NCBI RefSeq assembly: GCF_030253575.1
Contig: NC_080561.1
Span: 36,875,564-36,939,563, forward strand
DNA from: Rhododendron vialii
Taxonomy: Eukaryota > Streptophyta > Magnoliopsida > Ericales > Ericaceae
Length of the DNA stretch: 64,000 nt
Direction: 5' to 3'
Position 1 is the stretch's first letter, and the number at the start of each line of letters is the position of its first letter. This document shows, piece by piece, positions 43,247-56,150 of the stretch. The translations under genes and the position numbers were made by a program. The notes beneath the pieces are model-generated. The model saw only the letters and a program-made list of their open reading frames with translations, made no database searches and had not been told where the DNA came from.

Positions 43247-46200
43247 TTACAAGGGAAAGCCACACCTTCTCATATCTCTTGTGAAGAAAGGATGCCTAAG
43301 AGCTTCCCTTGCTTTTATCCGCTCTGAAGGGTCATAACGCAGAAGCCCTTGCAAGAGATCGATCAGATCACCAGCGGAGTGATCCACGTGCTGCATTATC
43401 AGGTTCTGCAATACATGACAAAAGTTCATGTCAGTACCTTAGCGAGAGTGGCAAACCATATAAAACAAAATTACAGGATGAGATATTGGTCTCTTAAAAA
43501 ACCAGACACCATTTTTCAAAGTTGAAAAAATAGAAAAAGAGATTCAAGAAGGAAAAGTAAAACATGTAATAACGTACTTGCGGTGTCTATGTTACATAGA
43601 TTTGGGTATGCGTGACAGTCTGGGGTACATATGTTAAAGGTGACGAATTCATGTAATTCCTGTTCCTTGGAAACATAGATAAGGCAGAATATTCATACTC
43701 CTTATAATTAAGGGTAAAATGATACTACCAATGTCTCATTGACCATCTCATGCATATTATTACAGTTTTATGCAGAGTAGTATAATAAAAGTGAACCACT
43801 AAAGATGTTGAGTGACAGCCCTATCACTGATGTAGGACACGCGTCTTTTATCCTTTAGTGTTGAGTATCCGCCACAGATACTTGATACATTTAGAAGAGT
43901 CCAGCTATTGTGGAGTGGTAATACTCATCCATATGTTTTTAGCATCACCAATGGCAACTTCCCACTAAAATAGTGGTGCTTCTTAAGTATATCGTGCCTA
44001 AATCATCAGGAAACCAAAAGACTAAAAAAAAATTCAGAAGAAGAACAAAATGCAAATCACAAGCATGGTCAACATTTAGTCACCTCATTTTATCTGCCAT
44101 AAAATTAAGATATAGGTAATTTGGCAGGATTCTACATGCAGAGGCAGAAGCAATCCACACAAACTTCGCCTTTAAAACCTTTTCCCCCACTAAACCAGAG
44201 GAAATGATATTATGTACAGATAACAAGTCCCAAATTAAACAGAAACTGCCAATCACCTGTAGACGAGGTAATTTCCAAACTGCCCTCATACTTTCTCTTG
44301 AAGTCGCACCCTCTGGCCAATCTAGCCGCACACCCCTCCTGAAATATTTCTCAGCACGGCGGCTGGAGAAATGCAAATGAGAGCTTTATCCCCTTGAGAA
44401 AGCAGAAAACATTGTGTTATCAGTAAATAAAAACAACCAGTCTTACTCTGCTCTAATAATCATATGTGGCGGCAGTGGCCCTAACACCCTCTCCATCATA
44501 GCCAAATGTTCCAAGTTCTCGTGTGTTTGGAAAAGGGCCTCACCCTGTAGAGGAACGAAGTAGATGAGAAAGAAACCATCAATAGAATCTTCATGATGGG
44601 AAATTGGTTGACATAGATAATGATAACTAAATATAGCATAACAAACTCGCCATGATCAAACATAAGGATTTAATATTATAGACACTAATGTCATTCATTA
44701 CACATCAATTCCCTGAAAACAACAGTTTTCAAGGGCACTCAGTCAAATAAGCTCTCGCTTGCCACATTGGAAATTGGACTTTCCTCACAATTTCTAGAAG
44801 TCCTTAACATAATAGAAACAAAGAAGAGAAATGTAAACTAAGATCAAAAAGAATTTTACCGAGCATAGCTCAACAAGTATGCAACCCACACTCCATACGT
44901 CACAAGGATAGTTCCATCCAAGGCCTAGAGGAAACAAAAGAAATGAATGACATTAAAGACAACTTTAATAATAAGAATCAAAACACCGGTAACATAGTCT
45001 GATAACGGTTAGCAATTACCAAGAATAACCTCTGGTGCACGATAATGACGTGTTGACACCACATAAGTATGGTCCTGATGTTCAAACGTAGTACTCCCAA
45101 AATCAATTAGCTTAATAGCACTTGACTTTGGCAGATTCTTGGAGTAGGAACCCTCTTTAGTGGATCGAGTTAGAAACTTGAACGCAGGCAAAAACAGAAT
45201 AAAAATATTAGCAAATAAACTTCTAATAAATCAGTGCCGATAGACAAAATTACAAAACACATTCAAAGCTGTTCTATCTCAGTAATACATAACAAATGTA
45301 GGAAAAAAGATATCCAATACCAATCGCATCCTCATATAGACCACAAGCAAAATGCAAATGTATCATTTGAAACATTAGAATACCCTTGATGAAAGTAGAC
45401 TGGAAACACCCTCTAATATTACAAAACCGAATTTGCATGGGTACACATGTGCAAAACATCTGCTAGATTTTTTTATCCGAATCTGCTAGATTAACTGATA
45501 AACCAATTGATAATGAGAAGATGGCACATGAGATAATACCTTATAATCTGGAACTTTAATATACTCTGATGAAACAAGAAGAATGTTTTCTGGTTTCAGA
45601 TCAGTGTGAATTAGGTGTAAATCATGCATAACTGCAAAAACAAGCAAGTAAATGGATAAGAACTACAAGTAGAGTTAATCATCACTACAAATCAAGCTTG
45701 TCCAGACAAAGTTCTTTGGGACATTTCAATTTAATGCTTAACATATCAAAGCTGGAAATACAGAAAACCAATGATGCCCAAAGCTGATTATCCTATTAAA
45801 ATCAACTGAGTTGCTAAGCATTAAGTTGTATAATAATAAATAAACAAAAGAGTGACACAAGATACGTGCACACACATGCTACAGATTCCAAAAGTTGTCT
45901 GCCAAACTCCCGGACAAGATCAATGGGAAATGAACGATAGCTATTTTTGCGGAGAAAATCATACAAGCTTGGTCCAAGCCTCTCAAATACCTGTAAAGAC
46001 CATTTGAATCCATCCACAAGTTTTTAACTCACAGAAAATTCAGGCTATGATAAAACATGAATGCCCTTTGAAATAATCCAACCACAAGTACCAATAAATA
46101 CTTACAATACAAATATGATTACGATAGTCAAACCAATGCCGTATTTGCACACAACTGCAAAATATGAAACAACTTATACACAATCACTTCAAACTAATAC

Positions 46201-49200
46201 AGCAAACAGGGAAAACAGATAGAGAGCAGATCCCTACCGTGTCCCACCAATATCATGCCTCGCAAGTTTTTGCAGAACATCAATTTCGATCATGGCAGCT
46301 TCGCGGTACTTGTGTATTGAACGCACTATTTTAATTGCCACGATCTCTTTCCTCTCATTGTCTAAACATTCCAGGACTCGCCCAAAAGTCCCTGCAATTA
46401 TAGTTACGGAACAGCATTAAGATGATAATGAATGACAGGATAAAATCATAAAAATACCAAATGTGAATTTCCTTTTAGTGGCCCTTAAAATGTGACTTTT
46501 CCACATAATACCAATGACTGGAGGAACAGCCATCCCCCCCATCACACACACAGAGGATGATATTTGAACAAAAATGGAAAACAAATAGAACAGTCCTGGG
46601 AATCTAGAAAAACAGGGTAGCAAAATAAGAAACGAAGCTGGAGGAAAAACTAACCTTCACCCATTTTGCTCAGAATCCTGTCTGCAAGTGCAAGTAAAAA
46701 AATAAGTTATTCGTGAAGAGCTTATGAAATTAACTATGGGATTAGAGAAATTAAAGGCAAAAATTGAAGAATATATGCATATACATACAACGAGGAGTTA
46801 TGTAATCTCCAACTACAAACACATAATGCCCGTCTTTATCATCTGGTCTCCAAGGAGGGGATCCATTGCGGAGCACTCCCTTGTAATATACAGAAGAATA
46901 AGCATAATTAGGAACGGCCCCATTCGTAAACTCGTGCCCACAATAGAATGCTGGAAGGACCTGCATAACAGAAAGAACAGCTCAAAGTGGTCAACAAAAC
47001 AAAACTACCTTTATAGCATGAAAGATTAGATCTTCAAAGATGGGCACAGTTCCAAGAATCCAAGGTGTCAAAACCTGGATGATGAAAATGCTATGCACAT
47101 AACTTGGGACGGAAAGAACCCAACTGGTGATAAACAAATGCCTTACTTAACAAACAGTGCAAATATGATATGATCAGTTTTCTTCAAGGCATGCAAACTT
47201 TTATTTTCCCGAAAAAACATCTTTTCCTGGTGATTACACTTTCTCGTTCACAGAAATAATTAAATCACAGAATACATCACTTTGCATGCAAGTTGCAAAA
47301 ACGTAGCACAAGATGACAATGGAGAAAAGATGCATAAACAATTAATGTATAGAAACAATCCCCCTTTTCCCTTCTTCTCGTTTGTTAATTCTCCCAATAC
47401 GCTCCCACATTAGTCATTTAATTGTTACCTCTTTCACTATTTTCCCTAGTTTTCCTGTTTTCCCCTTGTCAAGTTAGCTAAATTGTTCTCTTTCATTTTC
47501 ATATCAAGCACGATCTTCAAACTAAATAACTCATAAAAGTGAAATTCCTACCCCGTCCATGTTACGTCATTGCGAGTATTCATCCTACATCTCAGCACAT
47601 AAGGTGAAATCTGGACCGATGACATCTTGCCTCATGAATCCCCCCTTGGCCCCTCCAATAGAGAGCTCTACCAGCCACGAATGCTGTATATGCTATCTTA
47701 GCCTTGAACCTCCAAAGCAGACTCAACCTTCCTCCCCTAGTCAGCATGTCCATCTTTTATTCACACCAATATGCTCAGATCTTCGGCCTAGCCAAGCAAT
47801 TATCAACCTAAGGATAGGCCTATGCTTTAAACTGAATTCTCCAAACGTTGAAAAAAAGGCAAAGACCCCTTAGAATTGATGTTCTGGTCATATATAGCCC
47901 GGATGACCCCATCATGCAAGATCACTAGGGTCTTACGGGTAGGTGGTTAGAGTTGGGGGTTAAACGAGGTGTTGGACCCATTAACAATCAAGATAGCATT
48001 AGAGAATGAGATCTTCGTACAATTCTAGACAATGAAAACAATGCCAGGGACATATGAAATGTTAAATACACTGAATACCAAAGAAGCAAGTTGGGTCACG
48101 TAACTTCAAAGGCATTGAGGTTTCTAGAGCCACTACTAGTAGAGCCACCACGTCTGTAAACATAACCATAAAAACGTAGCCACCTTCAGGAATCAGTCTA
48201 ACCCTTCCTAAACAATATACACCCCTTTCCATCTCGGCATGCCCCTACTTCATTCAACAACCTTATATTATTTCTTCGGCCCCTTTGAGACAACATGGTC
48301 CTTAACAGCTCATAACCGGAGGGCAAATAGTCAGAATATTTGTGATTGGTGATACCAATCAGAACTATCAACGTAAAAGTTTCTAGCAAGGTGAAAAGGC
48401 ACGATACCAAAATAAAACTTCAATGAAAACTCACAGAGGATGATCAATCTTAATAGCACACCCACTACCCCTGAGATGATCAATGATTCAATATCACACT
48501 ACCACTACCATTATCACTCTCATTCGCATATCTTTTCGTTGATCCATGATCATCTCTCATACCACCTAGTGATTCTGTAGAAGAGGACAAAAGGACCTTT
48601 TAAATTAAGTTCTTCATAAGCTTTACAATTATAAACAAGAAGAGAGCATTTTAAGTATCTTTGCTCAGAAGTTAGCAAGCATGGAGATTATAGAGGAGTG
48701 ACGCATAAAGTACAAGTTTAATGGGTCAAGTAGCGTATTGCTTCAGGAGCATTGTGTGACCGCAGGATACCCATAAAGTTGACGGGAAAATTTTACCGTA
48801 CTGCTTTAAAACCAGCCATGTTATATGACACGGAGTGTTGGGCTACTAAGAAACAACATGCGAGTAAGATGGTGGCAGCTGAAATGATAATGTTGAAATG
48901 GATGAGTGGTAAGACTTGGCGAGATAAAATTAGAAACAAAAATCTTTGCAGGATGGTAGGGGTAGCATCAGACGATAAGATGAGATAGACTAGATTCAAG
49001 TGGTTTGGACACATCTATCATAGCCGGTAGACGCGGTAGTTTGGAGGACATATTGCATCAAAAACAGTAATTCCTCCTCTTTCACTACTTCTTTGATTCT
49101 TACCGAGCAAAAAAACGAACACTGGGTATTGTTTTCGTGAATCAGTGACGAAGGAGTTTTAGAGAAAGGTGTGTAGTTTGTGAAGTAGGGGGATATGCGG

Positions 49201-52200
49201 TGGGTGGTAACTGTTTTTGGAAGTTTTTTTTAATTTGTGTTAAAATGTCCAATACATCCTCATAGTTAAATAGTTAACTGTTTTGTATTGTGTTGGTTTT
49301 TTTAGAGGGCATTTTTGGAAAAATAAAAAATAAATACAGGACAGAAGAGAGACACCAAAGGGGTGCTCTCCCTTTATATATTAGAATAGATTGTCATCAA
49401 TTCGTCAAGCGAAGAGATCTGTTACTATCAACTATTGTCCGGACAAGCCAAACACAATTTCATTTGCCACAATATTTTATTATTAAATATCAATCACATT
49501 AGCATGTACCCAGAGTCTCAATTTAACAAGTAAATGAAATTTGATTAACGCCAAATAATATGTACATAGATCTAATAGCCGTACAATGGAAATTGCATGA
49601 TATAAGAGGTCCTAAAGAAAATATTGAAAGGACCTATATAAAATTTGGAGACCTTAGGCTAAGGGATCATGAGCTCAAAAGTCAACAACCAAGTATAATT
49701 GTACTTGCAACAAATATAGTGAGAAACTAAAATATAGAACTACATTTAACAATTATACCACCATAACTGAAGGGTTGGGTAGATGTCCTACCTTTGTAGT
49801 TAGTTGATATCCATAGAGAAACTCCATAGTTAGCCAAAGATCAGATGAAGACCGAAGGAGATAATGGAAGCTAGACTGCAAGCAGACTTCGTCACCCAAC
49901 AACCATGCACCAATGGGCAGAGCACCCCCTCCCCCGCCACAAAATAAAAAAGGAAGAAGAAGAAAGAAGAAAGAAGAGAAACTCTTGCTCATTCTCAACC
50001 TTGGGTTACTTAAATACCCTTTTCTATTGTTTTATTGAAACTCTTGCTCGTTCTCTCTATCTCCCTCTACGTTTCACGAGTTGTACAAACGTAGGGCTAC
50101 AATCGAATCCTAGTCGATAAAGTTCTTTGATTTTTGCTTAGACAAATGAGATATCCCGTTGTCATACTAAACTCCTCAATAACCAAACCCAAGTATTGTA
50201 TATTGGCCACCACTGTCTCTTAGTTGCGTCAACAAGCCAACCACAACGACCATAGGTCCAACCACATCATCATGTACAATACGTTGTAGTGTATTTGTGC
50301 TTCTGCGTAAGAACAAAGCAATGCTTGTGTGTGATAGGACATAGTCCTATAGTTGCATACTACCAATTGATGGAGAAAAATTCATATGATCACCTCTTTA
50401 GAAGAGAAGATACTACAATCAATGTTATTGTCATATGAACTCTTCTATTTTTCGTTCTGCACCTACCACATATGGCAATAAAAAGGGCAAGGTACCATAA
50501 ACATATCTGGCACTCATAACCAAATTAGACACTTGGATCCTCTAGTTACGGGCCTTGATTGAAAAAGGAAGAAATTTACAATTGGTGTCAAAGAAAAATA
50601 ACCTTTTATCCCTGAATTTTATATGATTTCAGGTTCATCCTTATTCAATTACTCCCTCCGTCCCACTTTGTTGTGCCCTTAGTCCTTTTTGGAATGTCCC
50701 AAAATGATGTGCTTGTTTCAAAACTTTCCAATTTTGGATGTCCATATTACCATTTTACCCCTCATTTCTCCCTCTCAAATTCAAATTTTGAACTTGATTT
50801 GAAAGAAAAGCGGAGCAAATTAATGACATGAAAAGAAAGTTGACAAAAATTCATAAATTACAAAGGGGTAAAATGGTAAAATTGACACAGTCAATGTAAT
50901 TATGATCTTTCCTTAAATTACGTGAAAGTCAAAATAGGTGCAACAAATTGGGACGGAGGGAGTACATCTTTATACCAAATCATCAATACATACTATAAGC
51001 AAATGTGTTTGAGCCCCACAAGCCTCCAAACCCTCATTCCTAATTTCCAGGATTTTTCACTTTTTTAAACAATAAAGAAAACCCATCACGTTCACCTGTC
51101 TCAACCAAACGCCAAACGCCAAACAAAAAAAACAAAACACAAGAACCTACGTTCAAAACGGACCCACTACAAGAACTAACCTTGAACCAATCTTTGTTTG
51201 GTTCCCACGTCTCTCCCCCACAAGTCGGAAAACAGTTACCTAAGTTTGCCGACAACACTTATATTCCCACCTCCCAACTGAAATTTCACATTCCACATCC
51301 TCCGAGATTGTCACATGATCAATTCTAATTCTTCCTCCACTCAGCAAGTCTAACACTTTTCCCCAACTGATGGTTTGTCACGAAAACTCACAGTTTTCCC
51401 CCACTGATGGTTTGCCACGAAATTCACATTTCACATTCTCCAGAATTTTAAGTAGCAAGTTTGCCTCCATTTGTTACAAGAATTTGTTCGCAGATTTCTA
51501 AGTATCAGGTATGGCTCCAATTGTTGCGAAAATTTGTACACGAAGCACATACCTATTGGAAATTGCTCAAAGGTTGGTTCCCATCTCCAAACTACCTACG
51601 CATTTATGAGGAACTGATTAAGTTTTTCAGGCTTAGGTTCTCCAAATAATTTCGTTCCTGACATTTTCATTTCCCACTAGCCACTGATGTTAACCTCCAC
51701 ATATTTTGCTACAAGCAAGGTGCAGCATTCAAAAACGGGCTTTTTTCGTTTGGATATATTATGCGTGTAAAATTATAGTCCACATCCTACCTATTATGTC
51801 GGGCGTGCATGTTAATCTCGCCTGTGCATAGAACAGGTAGAATGCTAGTATCATGTATTTTATTGTTCACAAAGAGTCCATGTATCCATACCCACTTTTG
51901 GATACATATCATCCTAAGACTAGGGATTTAGGGAGGTCCAATACCTAGACACAAACTCAGGCTTGATACTCATACCGAAGAACATGTAACACGGGTCTAT
52001 GCCACGCCGTACAGAGTTCTTGCACAGGGCTAATAAATGAACCAAGCTACTCAAGTTGGAACTCTTGTCTGATCGTCAAAAGCTCGTTCGAGATCATTTC
52101 GTTGCCTAAACAAACCATGCTTGAACAATCTTTGAAGCTCGTCAAGCTCTCCAAAGAAGCTTGAACTACCTACTACTTCACACATGTTCGGTTACTTTGG

Positions 52201-55200
52201 TTCGTTTTTCAGCCCTATTCTTGCATCTAGAATTCATCTTAATGATGGTTATACTCAAATAGTTTGTTCTTGTACAAGGACAGAAATGGGTGTGATAACT
52301 CATACGTGTGATTTCTATCGATCAATCCATCTATCCATCTACTATTAAAAGTGAAGAAGGAGAGGGTGTTTCGTACACTTTTATATCCCAAAACTAACCT
52401 TTCCTAAGTGTTAATTTCCAATTGATCGGTCGAGCAAACATCTCCCTTTGGATCAAAACAACACATTTCTTGGAGCAAATTGGAAACAAAACACGTGGAA
52501 TTGACATAACAAAACTTACTCTCCACGAACCATTATGTCCCTCTTTGTGACAACAAATAAGAACCATTTCAAAGGCGGCATTTCCACCCCCACCCCCCAT
52601 ATTAAACAATTCATTCGCTTCCTTCCATTCAAGAACTTCTCATCTTCATGCTTCCCTTGGGTTATGTATGCCTTTCTTCTCTTTCCATCTCATGGTGTTC
52701 ATCCTATTTCTACCCCTTTCAATTTGATTAATTGGTGGTCGCCACATTACCCTATGTACAAGCAATGATAGTTCTCGATGCTTCGCCATCTGTGTTGTTC
52801 TACTTGAGTGGAAAGGATATGTGCCAACTTTTCCACCAATAGGAACCTCAAAAGATGTGGGCTCCTACTACATCTAAAGCATTCATCGTGATGGTAGACA
52901 TTGAATGAGATACAAATGAAAAGGTGAAGAGGATAATGGGAGAATTTTCAATCCAATGAGCCATTAGTTACTCGTTAGTATGTCTGCCTATGATAAACTT
53001 GTAATTAACACTAAAACTGTCCTCATTAACATGGATGACTCAATCATTTGAGCCTGAACTCCTCCACAAAATATACTCTTTGTCCACATTAACTTGGAAA
53101 GGAGCCCTGATCTTTTACCCATTCTTTTTTTTATTCTTAATCAGTGACAAGGCCCACAACATGTACTTCTTGCATCCGTTTACAATAATCAACCATGTTT
53201 GCTTCTTTGATTCATTTGGCATATCTTCGAGTTTCGAATTCCGGATGTGTATTAACAACTTTGCGTTAGAATATAATGAATCGCATATGGGACTTCATAC
53301 CCACAGATAAAATATTGCATTGCACTATTTGCTTTCTTTTTTGTTTGCCATAAATGTGTATAGCATAGCAACCTTGCCCACTCATAGCCAACCAGTTTTG
53401 TATTGGATGCTTCGAAAGGGTTAAAGCAAAAGCTTCCCTTTACATCCCAATCACTGCATTAACATACAATTCGATGTCAATCCCCAAGGTATCATTGTTA
53501 AGGGCGAGAGAAACACTGAGGCGCAAAGATTTGTTGGTGCCTAGGTGAGGAGCGCGCCTTTTTGAAGCAAGACGCACCTAGGCAAAAAAATAGAAAAACT
53601 AGCATACACCGATACTATATAACCTTACACATAAAAAGTGTACTGTTTCTGAAAACATTAAAAAAAGGCTTTTATGCAGTATAATTATATGTACACACAT
53701 ATATTTCTGAAAACTTTTTTTTTTTTAAAAAGCCTTTTCGTTTCCATATATAGTATAATAATATATGTCAACTATATACGCGAAGAGAGAAGATCGACTG
53801 ATAATAGAGAGAGAGGAGAGGAGAAGAGAAGATCGACCGATGATGGAGATGTCGTTTCTGGTGATAAAGAGAGGAGAGATTTTCGATCGACTGAAGTCAA
53901 GGGTAAAGGAGTGAAGGTAAAACGTTTAACCTGGCTTTGATCCTAGGGTTGTGATTAAAATAGAAAGAGGCAAGTCTTTTCTCGCCTTCATTTCTCGCTT
54001 TTCTCACCTAGGCGAGCCTTGGCTGCGCTTCATTGAAGGTGTCTCACTTGGCTCAATCAAGGAGCCAACCCTGTGCGGATATGCCTCGCGCCTAGGCGCG
54101 CCTTCCTTTGACAACTATGCCTCAAGGTAAATTTTTTTTTACAGCAATTGACAACATAGCACGCGCATTTTGCTTCTAACAGAAAGAATGTTTAGGGGTC
54201 ATTAGAAAAGCACGTATCAACAAGTCAGTCATTAAGATGATATCAAATGTGCACATCAATTGAAAATTTCAGGTGCATAGCACGTGCAGTTTTTACTACT
54301 AACAAGGTCAATGTGTAGGGGTCATCAGAAACCGCGTGTCAATAAGGAAGCCATTATGATGCTATCAATTGTGTTTTACCAGATTGCAATCCATCATAAA
54401 ACCTCATAGCAACTAGTAAACGAACGAAAGAGGGAGGGGTCATCTGGATTTAAAAAAGAAAATACACTAAAGAAGTTGGTAAAAAAAGATAAAATGAGAG
54501 AAAATACAACAGAATTAGACTGCATTGCCCTGCCCTTGGCTACATCATATTCAAATTGTCTGAGCCTACATTCAAAGCTTCCTATGAAGACCACACCACA
54601 ACACGAAAGGTCTCGTGGACCTACAATTAATCCAAGCTTCCAATGAAGACCACAACAAGAAAGAACTTGAAGTTGGACAATTTGGTCTCTCTCTCTCTCT
54701 CCCTCTATCCTAGTACATGCCGGTACTCTCTTTTATGAATTTTAATTTCTGCAACCTACTCATAAAAACTACTTATGTCTCACTGTAATTTGAAATTGAA
54801 CTCAACTAGAAAAATGAACCCTAACTTTCTTTCCATGCTATTTTCTCTTCATAAAAAATTACAAAGAATGCTTTCTTGTTTGACTCATAAATGCCCTACT
54901 TATTAGGACCATGAATAGATTATGTTGAGCTTTCTAAATAAATGGATACCACTCTTCGCGATTTTTTACACCTTGGTATTCCCACTTATAGTTGGTTAAA
55001 GACCAAGTCACCTAAACCTAACCAACGGATTCAGCTTTAAAGTCCTATGCTCAAAGACCAACAAATTGTTGCATTTTATGGTTTTTGGGGATAACACCAA
55101 ATACAACTAATTAATATGCTTTCTCAAATTGAAGAAAACAGACTTCCAATCAGTACATCAGAGACACGGCCTTCAGGCTTCAAAAGAATATTAATGACTA

Positions 55201-55993
55201 CCTTTTTGGAGGTTATTTTTACGTCCTTAGGACATCACTTTATTGGCATGGAAAAGGCTTGACATAAAATGCATGTAACATGTAAAACACTCTCATTCTG
55301 CAGCATGCAAACAGGCACTTTAAATCCTAAACAATTGATTCTGTCACATATTCATTTGGTTCGACACTTTGACCACCATATTGCTACAACTACAAACAAA
55401 ATTTTCAAATTTTCAAGCAATGCTTTTTCTTTGGACAAATCAAAATAGAATGAATAAACAAAACCAGAAGGTAGACCGCACTTAAGTCACAATGTGAGAT
55501 CCAAACATGTACAATTACACCAAGATTCTGCTGCAAAGCTACAAAAAAAGGTAAAAACACCAAAAGCGCGAAAGCATTTTGTCGGTTTCATTACTTTTCA
55601 ATCAGAAGGTTTGTTCTGCATACACACAGGCAGTCAAGTTGAATCTAAGTACAACATATCTCATCCATATTTCAAAAAATTCCACAGAGACAGAGATAGA
55701 TACGCAACTCGTGATAACGAATTTCGTGAAATAATGACGATACGACCACAGATACGAAACAAATAATAACGATGCGAACACGGATACGGAAAAAATAATA
55801 ACAACGACAATTGACATTCATATAAGTAGATCGATACATATGAATTGGTATAGTTGTATATATGTACGTATATATGGGTGACCTTGGGCGGTGGGGGAAC
55901 AAGAGGGGCCATGTCCCACGTCAAACGAGGCCTCTTCCTGGGTCGCTTATCCATGTTCTTGTGAGGGAATTCCATCATCCACTGAGTCTCCAT
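43247..55993 (-). CDS. AFC1: LAMMER-type (CLK family) dual-specificity protein kinase, AFC1 orthologue
   Basis: Twelve coding exons on the minus strand join in frame to 434 residues: 55883-55993, 46789-46960, 46655-46681, 46238-46391, 46106-46154, 45876-45990, 45540-45631, 45020-45176, 44860-44924, 44447-44544, 44257-44362 and 43247-43405. All introns are GT-AG. The start MET (55993) has an in-frame TAA directly before it. A basic nuclear-type signal KRPRKRPR lies near residues 16-23. The kinase domain starts near residue 95: glycine loop GEGTFGRV (102-109), VAIK lysine 124, catalytic HTDLKPEN (218-225), DFG 265-267, RAPE 286-289, and the LAMMER signature [11 protein letters not shown] (326-336). 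Family members phosphorylate SR splicing factors in the nucleus. Arabidopsis AFC1 is slightly longer (about 467 residues). The [10 protein letters not shown] stretch after PDYK and HMIIRADRRAEKYF favour AFC1 over AFC2. No catalytic residue is missing, so it looks functional. Confidence 0.95.
48655..49035 (+). pseudogene. RTE-type LINE reverse transcriptase fragment (C-terminal region)
   Basis: Plus-strand translation gives a recognisable non-LTR retrotransposon C-terminal stretch: [20 protein letters not shown], then [31 protein letters not shown] and, after a stop, FKWFGH. The pattern (KGKFYRT-x-RPAMLYG-x-ECW, then AEMRMLRWMCG, then RWFGH) is that of plant RTE-clade LINEs. Stops occur before 48730 and at 48986, and the polymerase core is missing. 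It lies antisense to AFC1 in intron 1. Confidence 0.85.
50652..50962. mobile_element. Stowaway MITE in AFC1 intron 1
   Basis: Ends ctccctccgtcccactttgt and caaattgggacggagggag with TA at 50650-50651 and 50963-50964. 311 bp, no coding content. Confidence 0.9.
51821..51848 (+). mobile_element. Helitron-like 3' terminus
   Basis: Short hairpin cctgt/acagg (51821-51825 and 51833-51837) followed after seven bases by CTAG and then T, which is the Helitron 3' pattern (hairpin, CTRR, insertion before T). No matching 5' end is identified. A TC...ctactattaaaag sequence at 52330-52351 resembles a Helitron 5' end but lies downstream. Confidence 0.35.
53492..54119. mobile_element. Mutator-like/foldback element with 10-bp target duplication
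   Basis: Ends cattgttaagggcg and aggcgcgccttcctttgaca...actatg are diverged inverted repeats. Flanks ccccaaggta (53482-53491) and cctcaaggta (54120-54129) are a 10-bp duplication with one mismatch, in the 9-11 bp range typical of Mutator-like elements. Sub-terminal regions are rich in gcctaggcg motifs (53557-53584, 54005-54014, 54090-54100). Confidence 0.65.
54155..54380. repeat. Two diverged tandem units of about 110-120 bp
   Basis: Both units contain catagcacgygca, then aggggtcat(t/c)agaaa, then tcaa(c/t)aag..agtcattaagatgatatcaa-like sequence. The second unit begins with a small palindrome (gtgcatagcacgtgc). Confidence 0.6.
54381..55882. other. 5' part of AFC1 intron 1, little recognised
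   Basis: A patch at 55690-55800 is rich in gatacg/gatacgac motifs, a composition that recurs near 62700-62790, suggesting two remnants of one repeat family. Otherwise no features. Confidence 0.4.
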
Positions 55994-56032
55994 TTACCGA
56001 TTCCGCTCGTACGACGATCGACGATTACGCAT
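55994..56032 (-). promoter_or_regulatory. Upstream ORF in the AFC1 leader, stop codon abutting the main ATG
   Basis: ATG at 56032-56030 opens a 12-codon frame (MRNRRSSYERNR). Its TAA (55996-55994) is followed immediately by the kinase ATG, giving TAAATG. It is strongly basic. If the transcript starts upstream of 56032, this would be translated before the kinase and could permit stop-restart initiation. The transcript start is not known. Confidence 0.6.
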
Positions 56033-56111
56033 CAAAACGAACAGTGACGAGAGACGATCGATTCAGATCCGAATTTACAGCAAGAGGATCGCTTTTTGAA
56101 ACCCTAGAATT

Positions 56112-56114
<3 letters not shown>

Positions 56115-56149
<35 letters not shown>
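56115..56149. repeat. (GA)n microsatellite in presumed AFC1 leader/promoter
   Basis: About 17 GA units (CT on the transcribed strand), just upstream of a telo-box-like aaaccctag (56099-56107). Both motifs are common near plant transcription starts. Confidence 0.85.

Positions 56150-56150
<1 letters not shown>

Larger units (their letters stand above)
46961..55882 (-). other. AFC1 intron 1 (8.9 kb)
   Basis: Donor GTCACCC at 55882-55876 and acceptor TTATGCAG ending at 46961, phase 0. It makes up about 70% of the gene span. It holds an RTE LINE fragment, a Stowaway MITE, a Mutator-like element, Helitron-like ends and short repeats, described separately. I see no other protein-coding gene in it, and stretches 46961-48654, 49036-50651 and 50963-53491 contain nothing else I can name. 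Confidence 0.85.

Noticed and set aside
52330..52360. TC...ctactattaaaag considered as a Helitron 5' end
   Set aside because: It lies downstream of the only candidate 3' end and has no paired terminus, so it is not annotated separately.
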